Positions 1-7,684 are shown, numbered from the stretch's first letter. The stretch: DNA of 17,830 nt from Candidatus Phycorickettsia trachydisci (GCA_945875085.1 CAMCJU010000003.1:1-17830), one strand, 5' to 3'. Translations and numbers: made by a program. The notes: generated from the letters alone by a model not told the origin.

Positions 1-114
1 TGCGATAGAGATTTAAATGCAGCACTTAATATACTAGCCGTAGGGGCATCTACGGTAAGGCTAGATGGAGTTAGTCGAGATTCATCTCTTGGCATCCATT
101 GTCTGAACCTTTAG
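1..114 (+). CDS. tnpB: TnpB (IS200/IS605 OrfB) C-terminal fragment, cut by window edge
   Basis: Frame 1 is open from the first base to a TAG at 112-114 and gives 37 residues starting CDRDLNAALNIL. This is the hallmark C-terminus of TnpB, the RNA-guided nuclease of IS200/IS605-type elements. The first Cys would be the last ligand of the zinc ribbon, and the Asp in DLNAA corresponds to the third RuvC catalytic Asp. The 5' part lies outside the window, so whether the whole gene is intact cannot be judged. The right-end hairpin of the element follows directly after the stop, as is usual in this family. Confidence 0.9.
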   Translation, partial: CDRDLNAALNILAVGASTVRLDGVSRDSSLGIHCLNL

Positions 115-116
115 AA

Positions 117-147
117 TCCCCTTGCTTTAGCTATGGGGAGTATGTCA
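117..147 (+). ncRNA. Probable 3' scaffold of a TnpB omega RNA
   Basis: This right-end hairpin and its tail to TCAA occupy the position where IS200/IS605 elements encode the scaffold part of the TnpB guide RNA. The RNA normally begins inside the tnpB 3' end and runs past the element edge. Transcription is not visible from sequence. The call rests on the family's known architecture and on the identical copy at the right edge of the window. Confidence 0.4.
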
Positions 148-237
148 ACTATATCATTAGAAAAGTAGAAATTATCTAAATAATTGGATTTTTCTTGGTA
201 ACAAAAAAATTTTTAAAGTAGTTTAGCATTTGTTTAA

Positions 238-259
238 TAATATGACTTTTATCATATTA
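238..259 (-). terminator. AT-rich inverted repeat downstream of mraY
   Basis: TAATATGA (238-245) and TCATATTA (252-259) form perfect 8-bp arms around a 6-base loop. The repeat lies about 45 bases past the mraY stop, where the long leftward gene array would end. The stem is AT-rich and lacks a strong U-run on the minus strand, so it may be only a weak terminator or a 3' stabilising hairpin. The rest of 148-303 shows nothing else I can name. Confidence 0.35.
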
Positions 260-303
260 AAACACTTTAGCACCTCTGCATTAATAGCTGCTGGATGAAT
301 AAT

Positions 304-1389
304 TTATCTGATTTTAAATGAAATCAAGGCGATGATTGTAAACATCAGAGATAAAATCCAAAATCTTATAACCACTTTTGTCTCAGGCAGGCCTTCTTTT
401 TCATAGTGATGATGTATTGGGGCCATTTTAAAAATCCTTTTACCCTTTGTCATCTTAAAATATGACACCTGGATAATTACCGATAAAGCTTCTATCACAA
501 AAATTCCTCCAGCGATGCTAAGGATTATTTCTTGCTTAGTCAAAATACTTACAACTCCAAGAAAACCTCCAAGAGCAAGACTGCCAGTATCGCCCATAAA
601 CACTTCAGCAGGTTTTGCATTAAACCATAAAAACCCAATGCTACTGCCTATTAAACTACTACAAACAACCATTAACTCACTAGCGCCAGGGATATGGAGT
701 ATATGTAAATAGTTAGCATAACTCTCATTGCCAACAAAATAGGCAATGACTGCAAAACAAAAAGCGCTCATCCCAAAAGGCACTATCGCAAGACCGTCTA
801 GACCATCTGTTAAATTAACCCCATTAGATGCTCCAGATATCACCAATATCACAAAAGGAAAAAACATCAACCCTAGATCCAAATAAAAATTCTTGAAAAA
901 TGGAAAATAAATGTGAGTATATTTTTCAGGAATCAGACGTGCCACGACTAAATAAATAATTCCACTTATAATTATTTGAGTGATCATTTTAGTTTTTACA
1001 CTAACGCCTTTTGGGCTTTGTTTTGCTACTTTTAAATAATCATCGACAAAACCAAGCAATCCGAATGAAACAAAAACAAACAAACTCAAAAGTACAAATG
1101 GGCTATTGTAATTACAACATATCAAGCAAGATATTAAGCTTGAGAAAATTATCATCACACCTCCCATTGTTGGAGTGCCGGCTTTATCTTTGTGTGTTTC
1201 AGGGCCATTATTCCTAATTGGCTGACCTTTAGATTGATGCTTTTTTAATATGCTGATTATATTTTTGCCAAAAATTATTGATAATAATAAGGCAATAAAC
1301 GCCGCTATTCCGCTTCTAACTGTTAAATAATGCAACAAGTTGGCAATATGACTTATGTGGGTGTATTGTAGTGATAGGTGATATAGCAT
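304..1389 (-). CDS. mraY: Phospho-N-acetylmuramoyl-pentapeptide transferase MraY
   Basis: MraY transfers phospho-MurNAc-pentapeptide from UDP to undecaprenyl phosphate, making lipid I at the inner membrane, the first membrane step of peptidoglycan synthesis. The 361-residue product has about ten hydrophobic segments and the family's usual length. Diagnostic motifs are present: RNNGPETHKDKAGTPTMGG near residues 59-77, the catalytic Asp pair in FVDDYLK (D116/D117), NLTDGLDGLA, and APIHHHYEKEG near the C-terminus. The gene is last in the leftward array and starts 5 bases after the mlaF-like gene. Its usual dcw-cluster neighbours (murF, murD, ftsW) are absent here, so it is detached from the standard cluster. 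Confidence 0.97.
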   Translation of the reverse strand: MLYHLSLQYTHISHIANLLHYLTVRSGIAAFIALLLSIIFGKNIISILKKHQSKGQPIRNNGPETHKDKAGTPTMGGVMIIFSSLISCLICCNYNSPFVLLSLFVFVSFGLLGFVDDYLKVAKQSPKGVSVKTKMITQIIISGIIYLVVARLIPEKYTHIYFPFFKNFYLDLGLMFFPFVILVISGASNGVNLTDGLDGLAIVPFGMSAFCFAVIAYFVGNESYANYLHILHIPGASELMVVCSSLIGSSIGFLWFNAKPAEVFMGDTGSLALGGFLGVVSILTKQEIILSIAGGIFVIEALSVIIQVSYFKMTKGKRIFKMAPIHHHYEKEGLPETKVVIRFWILSLMFTIIALISFKIR

Positions 1390-1394
1390 AAAAA

Positions 1395-2150
1395 CTAACT
1401 TAAATTTATCGGACCGGTCATCTTTCCATTAATAAATTGTTTGATATATTGATTGTTTGTTGTATCAAGCTGGTCTTTATTGCCTTGCCAGACGATTTTT
1501 CCTTTTTCAATCATTATAACTTCAGTAGCAATTTTACGAAGACTATTTATGTCGTGTGTTATTGTAATTGTTGTAGCGTTTAATTTTGTTCTTATTTTAA
1601 CTATTAAATCATTAATAATATTGCTCATTATAGGATCTAGGCCAGTTGTAGGCTCATCAAACATTATCAGCTTAGGATCAGCGCAAATAGCTCTAGCTAG
1701 CGCAACCCTCTTCATCATTCCTCCAGATAATTCTGACGGGTATAAATCTATCAATCTATCTTCTAAACCTACGTCATATAGCTTACTTGCTGCTAAATCG
1801 CGCCTTTGTTTTTTGTCTAAATTGGTATATTGACTAATAAAAAAAGTTATATTTTCTTCGATAGTTAATGAATCAAACAGAGCGCCTCCCTGAAATAGAA
1901 ATCCACAATTAGATAGTATATTTTCCTTTTCTGCCCGTCTTGCTGTTGCAAGATTAACTCCTTCTATTGTTGCAAACCCGCTATCGGGCTTAATAATTCC
2001 TATTAAATTTTTTATTAATACTGATTTGCCAGTTCCAGATCTGCCAATAATTACCATCGAGCCACCTTTTAATAACTCAAAATCAACCCCAGATAATACA
2101 TTATTACTGCCAAAGCTTTTATGTAAATTATGTATTTGGATATATGCCAT
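1395..2150 (-). CDS. mlaF: MlaF-like ABC transporter ATP-binding protein
   Basis: This 251-residue ABC ATPase most resembles MlaF/Mkl, the cytoplasmic motor of the MlaFEDB complex that moves phospholipids between the inner and outer membranes. Visible motifs are Walker A GRSGTGKS (36-43), signature LSGGM (141-145), Walker B LIMFDEP (161-167) and the H-loop ITHD (H199). Family features are FQGGALFDSLT around the Q-loop and MMKRVALARA after the signature. The start overlaps the end of the upstream BON lipoprotein gene by 23 bases, suggesting coupled translation. Permease (mlaE) and MCE protein (mlaD) genes are not next to it, so the partner is inferred. The exact transport role is less certain than the ABC identity. 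Confidence 0.85.
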   Translation of the reverse strand: MAYIQIHNLHKSFGSNNVLSGVDFELLKGGSMVIIGRSGTGKSVLIKNLIGIIKPDSGFATIEGVNLATARRAEKENILSNCGFLFQGGALFDSLTIEENITFFISQYTNLDKKQRRDLAASKLYDVGLEDRLIDLYPSELSGGMMKRVALARAICADPKLIMFDEPTTGLDPIMSNIINDLIVKIRTKLNATTITITHDINSLRKIATEVIMIEKGKIVWQGNKDQLDTTNNQYIKQFINGKMTGPINLS

Positions 2151-2739
2151 CGTCTTGATCTTTAATAGTTACATGACTTATGACTTTTTCTACGCCATTA
2201 ATAGAAGCTGCAATGCTAGCGACTTCTTGGAGCTCTTCATCAGATTTTGCAAAACCAAATATATAGACTGTTTTTCTGTTGGTAACTATTGTGTAGTTTA
2301 TGAATTTAATTTTTCTGTTTAAAAAAATTCTGGTTTTTATTTGGGCAGTAATCCATGAATCTTTTACATAAGGTGATTTACTATCGCTATCTTCAACGAT
2401 AAGCTCATTGATAACCTCTTTAACTCCTTTTTGTTTCCAAGCGATGTCTATAGCTGTAAGTATGTCTTGATCATCTTTAACATATCCTGTATATAATACC
2501 CTACCTTTTTCTACTTCAACATTGATTCTTATGTAGAGTTTTTTAAATCCAGAAACTAAGAAACTTCTTTTTATGCTTGATGAAATGGCGCTATCGTCTA
2601 TAGATTGACCTATGGTTTTATCTTTTGCAGCGCTTAATCCTAGCGATATAACTCCGGTGCCTACTGCTGCAACACATCCTGATAAAATACTTGATAAAAG
2701 AAAAATTATTAATAATACAAGTTTAGGTCTGAGAGTCAT
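2128..2739 (-). CDS. dolP: Double-BON-domain outer-membrane lipoprotein, DolP-like
   Basis: The product has 203 residues. Its N-terminus is a lipoprotein signal with lipobox LSGC (Cys22 would be lipidated). Two BON domains follow, roughly at residues 48-115 (ending VKEVINELIV) and 122-190 (ending VEKVISHVTI), each with the typical start and a glycine-rich turn. This length and order match DolP/YraP, a lipoprotein that in E. coli supports outer-membrane integrity and the BAM machinery. It lies 3 bases after the small membrane-protein gene and overlaps the mlaF-like gene by 23 bases. The pairing suggests an envelope-lipid homeostasis unit. Other BON proteins such as OsmY are periplasmic and lack the lipobox. 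Confidence 0.82.
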   Translation of the reverse strand: MTLRPKLVLLIIFLLSSILSGCVAAVGTGVISLGLSAAKDKTIGQSIDDSAISSSIKRSFLVSGFKKLYIRINVEVEKGRVLYTGYVKDDQDILTAIDIAWKQKGVKEVINELIVEDSDSKSPYVKDSWITAQIKTRIFLNRKIKFINYTIVTNRKTVYIFGFAKSDEELQEVASIAASINGVEKVISHVTIKDQDDGIYPNT

Positions 2740-2742
2740 TTT

Positions 2743-3171
2743 TTATCTGTTAATCTTTTGAGAAGATTTATTCTTATCACTAGCTTGTTGTTTTATCCTT
2801 TCAAGGTCAATACTGTAGTCAATTACATGGTTGTACTGCATTCCAGCATTAAGAAGTGTTTTTCCTAATTTATGAACAAATCCCCTATCTTGAGAACTAA
2901 ATCTTTTTAATACTATTTCGGTAATTTCATATAAAAACTCCCAAGATAGTTCTAGTTTATTCTTAATATTTTCTAAGCTAAAAAAATTAACTTTAGTTTT
3001 TTCATATGAAGTTTGGGCATTTGGATCGTTTTTAACTAAATAATCGTTATTGCTACTTTCCTGCTTACTTGATTCATTTTTGCTAAAAAATATTTGCTTA
3101 GTAAAATATACAATTATTACAAAAGAAACAAATAAAATTATCAGTTTTATGTATATTATATCCATAATCAA
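2743..3171 (-). CDS. Small single-pass membrane protein in the motAB array, unknown function
   Basis: I do not recognise this 142-residue protein. It has one hydrophobic segment at about residues 5-25, then a polar, Ser/Asn/Lys-rich linker (about 30-60). A probably helical region follows (about 63-130), containing EFLYEITEIVLKRF and FVHKLGKTLLNAG, and the tail is Lys/Ser-rich. With no cleavable signal evident, the bulk could face either side. The start overlaps the motB stop by 4 bases (ATGA), and the stop is 3 bases from the dolP-like gene. It is therefore probably cotranslated with the stator genes. It could be a lineage-specific envelope or motor accessory protein, but nothing in its sequence proves this. 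Confidence 0.7.
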   Translation of the reverse strand: MIMDIIYIKLIILFVSFVIIVYFTKQIFFSKNESSKQESSNNDYLVKNDPNAQTSYEKTKVNFFSLENIKNKLELSWEFLYEITEIVLKRFSSQDRGFVHKLGKTLLNAGMQYNHVIDYSIDLERIKQQASDKNKSSQKINR

Positions 3172-3926
3172 TCTTTCTCTTTTAAAATTAGTAAAGAAAT
3201 TCTTATATTTTTAGAGCTATAAGGATTTAAATTATCTATGTTATCAGTATCAGCTTTGCCAGTGACTGAACTAAACTGCTTATCTGGCAAAATTTCAGAT
3301 AAAAATTCTTTAACTTTTAAGGCTCTTTCTACCGATAAATTCCATAAATTTAGCTTTTCTGCTTGAGTATTTTTCACAGAAGATGTATGACCTATTATAG
3401 AAACTTTATTTGGTAATAATGCTATTAATTTACCAATTTCCGTCAAGATATTAATCATGTAAAGATGAATCTGATTTGTATTTGGTTTAAACATCGGTCT
3501 ATCATCTGAATCTATAATTTGAATTCTCAGACCTTCTTCAGTACTATCTATAATTAAGTTATTTTGAAAGTTCTTTACATTTAGATTGTTTTTTACAGAT
3601 GATATTAAATTTACAAAGTTTCTTTTGTCAGATTCTGACAATAATCCATCAAATTGATTTTCCGATAGAATACCTTTCATTTTGTTTTGCTCACTACCCT
3701 CTTGCGCCCCAAAAGAGCTATTTTTTAAATTTACCTTGTTAAAATAATTAGCTACTCCTGCCAGATTTTTTTTTGGAGCAGAATTTAGCACCCACAATAA
3801 CATAAAAAGCGCCATTAAGGCGGTAATAAAGTCAGCATATGCAACTTTCCACATTCCACCATGATGTTCTTTCGTAGGATCGTCTTTTATCCTACGTATT
3901 ATAACTTTTGATTTGTTTTTATTCAT
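3168..3926 (-). CDS. motB: Flagellar stator protein MotB
   Basis: MotB is the peptidoglycan-anchored half of the MotA/MotB proton channel that drives flagellar rotation. The 252-residue product opens with a basic stretch and HHGGMWKVAYADFITALMALFMLLW. The channel Asp falls at position 32, exactly as in E. coli, which points to proton coupling. The C-terminal OmpA-like domain (about 130-250) carries IIGHTS and NLWNLSVERALKVKEFL. It is shorter than E. coli MotB (308 residues). The Asp that usually follows GHT is Ser here, which may weaken the usual diaminopimelate contact. The gene overlaps motA by 4 bases (ATGA) and the following small gene by 4. Confidence 0.93.
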   Translation of the reverse strand: MNKNKSKVIIRRIKDDPTKEHHGGMWKVAYADFITALMALFMLLWVLNSAPKKNLAGVANYFNKVNLKNSSFGAQEGSEQNKMKGILSENQFDGLLSESDKRNFVNLISSVKNNLNVKNFQNNLIIDSTEEGLRIQIIDSDDRPMFKPNTNQIHLYMINILTEIGKLIALLPNKVSIIGHTSSVKNTQAEKLNLWNLSVERALKVKEFLSEILPDKQFSSVTGKADTDNIDNLNPYSSKNIRISLLILKEKD

Positions 3927-4786
3927 GGATTTGTCTTTTTTAAATTAATTAATCTATCTAGTTCATTAAAAGAAGGTCTAACATCCTTAGGGATAACCTT
4001 TCGCATGAATTCCACTACTATCGAAGGAGTATTGCCATTTAAATATGATATCATACCTATTTTAATACATTCTAAATATCTTATTTGATAATCAGAATAT
4101 TTTGATAAGAAATGGCCAATTGGATTAAATAACCCATAAGCAAATAAAACTCCTGTAAATGTTCCGACTAATGCCGCAGCTATTAATGAGCCCAATACTT
4201 CAGGAGGTTCTGCGATACTGCGCATTGTGATAATAACTCCTAATACTGCAGCAACTATACCTAAAGCAGGTAATGAGTCACCTAATGTTAAAAAAGCTTT
4301 ACTTGGAGCATGAAATGTAAATTCAGCTAGCTCTATTTCATTATCAATAATGCTTTCAAATTCATGAGAATCATCACATCCCATTGTTATTAATCTAAAA
4401 TTATCACAAACAAAACTTGTGTTGATTTTATTTGCTAAAATACTTGGCGCCTGGCTAAATATATCGCTTCTATAAGGATCTTCTATGTGAGACTCTGCTT
4501 CAACTACCCCCTTAGATCTTAACAGTTTTGTAATATTAAAAAAGAATACTAATAATTCCAAATAGTCATCTTTTTTATAGGGTTTGCGTTTTACTATAAA
4601 AGCTAAGGATTTTACAGATTCTATGAGTACGTTTGTAGGATTTGTAATTATGCTCGCACCAATTGCTGCTCCTAGTATAATTAGAAGTTCTCCTGGTTGC
4701 CATAATAGCATTAAATCACCTTCGTGCATCATGTATCCAGTGATTACTGATGCAAAAACAATAATTATACCGATAAAAAATAGCAT
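3923..4786 (-). CDS. motA: Flagellar stator protein MotA
   Basis: MotA is the inner-membrane stator subunit that pushes on the FliG rotor. The 287-residue product keeps the key residues at E. coli positions: R90 and E98 in the cytoplasmic loop (R, then EAESHIEDP), E150, and the channel prolines P173 (SLPALGIVAAV) and P222 (GLFNPIGHF). There are four hydrophobic segments, two N-terminal and two at about 171-192 and 198-222. An AAAGG-like ribosome-binding site (AAAGG, 7 bases before the ATG) supports the start. The stop overlaps the motB start. Conservation of these residues argues for a working motor and against ExbB or TolQ. Confidence 0.95.
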   Translation of the reverse strand: MLFFIGIIIVFASVITGYMMHEGDLMLLWQPGELLIILGAAIGASIITNPTNVLIESVKSLAFIVKRKPYKKDDYLELLVFFFNITKLLRSKGVVEAESHIEDPYRSDIFSQAPSILANKINTSFVCDNFRLITMGCDDSHEFESIIDNEIELAEFTFHAPSKAFLTLGDSLPALGIVAAVLGVIITMRSIAEPPEVLGSLIAAALVGTFTGVLFAYGLFNPIGHFLSKYSDYQIRYLECIKIGMISYLNGNTPSIVVEFMRKVIPKDVRPSFNELDRLINLKKTNP

Positions 4787-4829
4787 GTTATAACCTTTGA
4801 ATTATTTCAAATTAGGATAACATAGATTA

Positions 4830-5261
4830 CTATATCCTCAAAGTTTGAAAGAAGTTTTCAAGCAAATCTTTAGATTCTGTCTCTAATATTCCATGGTATA
4901 CTTCTGATTTATACAAAACATGTTTTTCTTTAAGCTTTGGGTTTTCTGTTGCAAAGAATATCTTTTTTAATCTAACCATTGATATAGCTTGTATGCATAA
5001 ATTACATGGCTCTAAAGTTATATACATGTTACATTGGTCTAGAAATTTGCTTCTTAGTTTTTTACAAGCCTTATTGATTGCAATGATTTCAGCATGCATA
5101 GTAGGATTTGCTAATTTTTCTACCATATTATAGCTTCTGGAGACGATTCCACTATCATTTGTTATCACGGCACCTACTGGAACCTCATTGTTTAAAAATG
5201 CTGTTTTTGCAAGATTTAGAGCTATTTGCATATATCTATGATCTTTAGAATTTATTATCAT
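4830..5261 (-). CDS. tadA: tRNA-specific adenosine deaminase TadA
   Basis: TadA deaminates A34 of tRNA-Arg(ACG) to inosine. It is a zinc-dependent cytidine-deaminase-fold enzyme. From the ATG at 5261 the product has 143 residues, with the zinc and catalytic motif HAEI (H56, E58) and the second zinc motif PCNLC (C86, C89), plus NEVPVGAVI near the N-terminus. A TTG at 5270 in the same frame would add three residues and overlap hemJ by 8 bases. I prefer the ATG, which begins 1 base after the hemJ stop (TAAgATG). The motA gene follows after 43 bases. Confidence 0.93.
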   Translation of the reverse strand: MIINSKDHRYMQIALNLAKTAFLNNEVPVGAVITNDSGIVSRSYNMVEKLANPTMHAEIIAINKACKKLRSKFLDQCNMYITLEPCNLCIQAISMVRLKKIFFATENPKLKEKHVLYKSEVYHGILETESKDLLENFFQTLRI

Positions 5262-5262
5262 C

Positions 5263-5700
5263 TTATCCAAAAGGCTTAACTACTACCATAATTACTGATA
5301 TTACCATTAAACCAGTGATTGTTTCGTTGATAATTTTAAAAAAAGTAGCGCGAAATGTATTTTGTCCTTGCAAAAATTTTTTATGCCATTTTATTAGCAG
5401 ACCATGTATGAGTATTAGAATTAGCACAGCAGACATTTTGATATGAAACCAGATTCCTAAGTTTCCAAGTCCGTATATATATGCATTTGTTAGGCCAGAT
5501 ATTAAAGTTATTATCATTGCAGGGTTGATAATTATTTTAATCAGCTTTGTTTCCATAATTTTTAGTTTTTCATCAGCTTCTCCACCTTTAATTGCATCGC
5601 AGTGGTAAACAAACAATCGAGGCAAGTAAAGCATTCCTGCCATCCATGATATTACCGCAATTACATGTAAAGCCTTGAACCAATCATAATAATTTGACAT
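5263..5700 (-). CDS. hemJ: Protoporphyrinogen IX oxidase HemJ
   Basis: HemJ is the integral-membrane protoporphyrinogen oxidase common in alphaproteobacteria, making protoporphyrin IX for HemH. The 145-residue product has four hydrophobic segments. Its N-terminus has the family motif in which KALHVIAVISWMAGMLYLPR is followed by LFVYHCD, with conserved H12 and H33. HIKMSAVLIL and HGLLIKWHKKF lie further on. It starts 2 bases after hemH ends and precedes tadA by 1 base, so it belongs to the heme cluster. Its substrate is consistent with its neighbours hemE and hemH. Confidence 0.93.
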   Translation of the reverse strand: MSNYYDWFKALHVIAVISWMAGMLYLPRLFVYHCDAIKGGEADEKLKIMETKLIKIIINPAMIITLISGLTNAYIYGLGNLGIWFHIKMSAVLILILIHGLLIKWHKKFLQGQNTFRATFFKIINETITGLMVISVIMVVVKPFG

Positions 5701-5702
5701 TT

Positions 5703-6704
5703 TTATTTACAGATACAATATTTAAAATCTTTGTTACACAATCTTTTTCCAGCTTCTGATGTTATGTTTTGGGGGTTATTTTCAGATATTTCAATTAAAG
5801 ATTTTAGAGATTGTATAAATTTTGGATGGGTTCTGCAAGTTTGCACTCTTACATATTTTATGCCTTGTTCCTGAGCTATTTTTTTATACTCTATGTCTAA
5901 TTCCACAAGAGTTTCTGAGTGTTCAGAGACAAAACTAATTGCTACTACTACTATTTCTTTTTTTTCTAAACAAGCCTTTAGAATCTCGTCTTCTGTTTTG
6001 GGCTCTAGCCATTTTATCGGCCCAACTTTACTTTGATAGGTGATCTTATATTCTACTACTGGTAATTTTTCTACTATTTTTGCAACAGTTTCTTTTACTT
6101 GTGATTCGTATGGATCTCCCTTTTGAATTATTTTTACCGGCAAACTATGGGCTGAGAATAAAACAATGCAATTACTTAAATTTACTTCTTCCAGGGCATT
6201 TTTTATTAAATCAACATGTGTATCGATAAATTGTTTTGATGTGTAGAAGCATCCTATAAACTTTGTTTTTATATTTTTAAATCTAGCTTTAATTTGCTCT
6301 ACTGCTGAATGTGTTGTGGTATATGAAAATTGTGGGTATAGAGGTATGGCTATTATTTGATCTGGATTGTATTGCTTTATTTCTTGCTCAAGATCATCTA
6401 CATTAGGTTTTGCGTGTCTCATGCATACAAAAACCTTGTATTTATTTTTATCTAGAACATCTTCTAGCGCAGTTGCTTGAGCTATAGTTTCCTCTAAGAT
6501 TGGGGATTTTCCTCCCAGTAGCTTATATATTTCGCAGGCTTTTTTGTTTCTAGCCCGTGATATTATTTGTGCCATGAGCCATCTTATTGGATTTGGAAAA
6601 TTTAAAATAGTTTTATCGTAAAATAGATTAAATAAGAAACTCCTTACTTCGGATAGTTTTCTAGGTCCTCCAAGATTTAAGAGAATTATTGCTGTTTTTA
6701 CCAT
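5703..6704 (-). CDS. hemH: Ferrochelatase HemH
   Basis: HemH inserts ferrous iron into protoporphyrin IX, the last step of protoheme synthesis. From the ATG at 6704 the product has 333 residues. It shows the N-terminal AIILLNLGGP, GGKSPI, the active-site SAHSLP (H186) and SEHSETLVELDIEY. A GTG at 6716 would add four residues. Either start overlaps the end of hemE. The extreme C-terminus is Cys-rich (C-x6-C-x-C in the last 11 residues, plus a Cys in VQTCRTHPKF). This is reminiscent of, but not identical to, the ligand sets of [2Fe-2S]-containing ferrochelatases known from other alphaproteobacteria. Confidence 0.95.
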   Translation of the reverse strand: MVKTAIILLNLGGPRKLSEVRSFLFNLFYDKTILNFPNPIRWLMAQIISRARNKKACEIYKLLGGKSPILEETIAQATALEDVLDKNKYKVFVCMRHAKPNVDDLEQEIKQYNPDQIIAIPLYPQFSYTTTHSAVEQIKARFKNIKTKFIGCFYTSKQFIDTHVDLIKNALEEVNLSNCIVLFSAHSLPVKIIQKGDPYESQVKETVAKIVEKLPVVEYKITYQSKVGPIKWLEPKTEDEILKACLEKKEIVVVAISFVSEHSETLVELDIEYKKIAQEQGIKYVRVQTCRTHPKFIQSLKSLIEISENNPQNITSEAGKRLCNKDFKYCICK

Positions 6705-7684
6705 GATTGTACGCACAAACTCAAGAACTTGACATTTTCTACTGGTGTACCAGGTAATATACCATGTCCTAGATTAAAAATTAGTTTTTCTTTGTCAAGA
6801 TTATCCATTATGTTTCTAACTTTTTCTTTTATAATATCAGGATTACTGAATAAAACTAAAGGGTCAAGATTTCCTTGCACTATTTTTTTATTTTGCCACC
6901 CGCGCATCTTTTTAATAGGAATGTATTGGTCACAGCCTATTATATCTATTGCTGTTTCATCGATGAATTTATCATATAAATAACCGCATCCTCTTGGAAA
7001 TCCTATAATATCTATATTTGGAAATTCTTCCTTTATTGCTTGGCAGATATTATTGGTAGGCTTTATTACTAATTCTTCAAATTTTTCTGGCGGCACTATT
7101 CCTGCATGTGATTCAAAGATCTGAACGAAATTTGCTCCTGCTCGTATTTGCTCTTTTAGGTAATAGATATTTTGCTGGGTTATTTTTTCTATTAATATTT
7201 CTACAAGGAGCGGATCTGTGTATATTTTTTTTATCGCTTCTTTAAACCCTGTTTTTCCTACTCCTTCCAATATATAGGCACAAACTGTCCATGAACCTCC
7301 GACAAATCCTATGATAGGTTTATTGTTAATTCTTTTTTTTACTATTTCTATAGTTTTAGCAATTTGACTAAACTGCCAACATTTTTCTGTTATTACTAAA
7401 TTTTTTGCTTGCTGGAGTGTGTTCATTTTCTCTAGGACAGGTCCTTGGTTTTCTTTAAATTCTGTTTTTACACCAAGACTATCAGCTGTTACAAGTATGT
7501 CTGAAAATACTATTGCAGCACTTAGGTCAAATTTATCCACAGGCTGCATTGTTACCTTAGCTGCTTTTTCTGGATCATAGCATAAATCTAAAAAGGATGG
7601 AAATGATTTTCTAACTTCTTGATATTCAGGCATATACCTACCTGCTTGTCTCATGAGCCAAATTTTTGGGATTGTCTTTCTCAT
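6698..7684 (-). CDS. hemE: Uroporphyrinogen decarboxylase HemE
   Basis: HemE decarboxylates the four acetate side chains of uroporphyrinogen III to give coproporphyrinogen III. The 328-residue product begins just before the signature IWLMRQAGRYMPEY, whose arginines line the active site, and includes FSDIL (D62) and IGFVGGSWTVCAYILEG. The N-terminus is some 10-20 residues shorter than in many homologues, but the active-site motif is complete. It is the first gene left of the origin, with transcription leading away from it. hemE next to oriC is the known arrangement in Rickettsia and Caulobacter. Its promoter probably lies inside the origin region. Confidence 0.96.
   Translation of the reverse strand: MRKTIPKIWLMRQAGRYMPEYQEVRKSFPSFLDLCYDPEKAAKVTMQPVDKFDLSAAIVFSDILVTADSLGVKTEFKENQGPVLEKMNTLQQAKNLVITEKCWQFSQIAKTIEIVKKRINNKPIIGFVGGSWTVCAYILEGVGKTGFKEAIKKIYTDPLLVEILIEKITQQNIYYLKEQIRAGANFVQIFESHAGIVPPEKFEELVIKPTNNICQAIKEEFPNIDIIGFPRGCGYLYDKFIDETAIDIIGCDQYIPIKKMRGWQNKKIVQGNLDPLVLFSNPDIIKEKVRNIMDNLDKEKLIFNLGHGILPGTPVENVKFLSLCVQSW

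Larger units (their letters stand above)
1..147 (+). mobile_element. IS200/IS605-family element, right end (left copy)
   Basis: The tnpB 3' end is followed by an imperfect hairpin at 117-137. CCCC pairs with GGGG, there is an internal bulge, and the tip is GCTTTAGC. Ten bases later comes TCAA (144-147). In IS608-like elements a subterminal imperfect palindrome followed by TCAA marks the right cleavage site. In TnpB systems the same region forms the 3' scaffold of the omega (re)RNA, and the DNA just past the element supplies the guide. Here the presumptive guide would start at 148. The element's left end and any tnpA are outside the window. Confidence 0.85.

Noticed and set aside
1453..1833. 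Plus-strand open frames of 60-130 residues opposite mlaF, mraY, motA, hemE, MFS and rpe
   Set aside because: They are antisense to well-supported genes, lack ribosome-binding sites and encode no recognisable domains.
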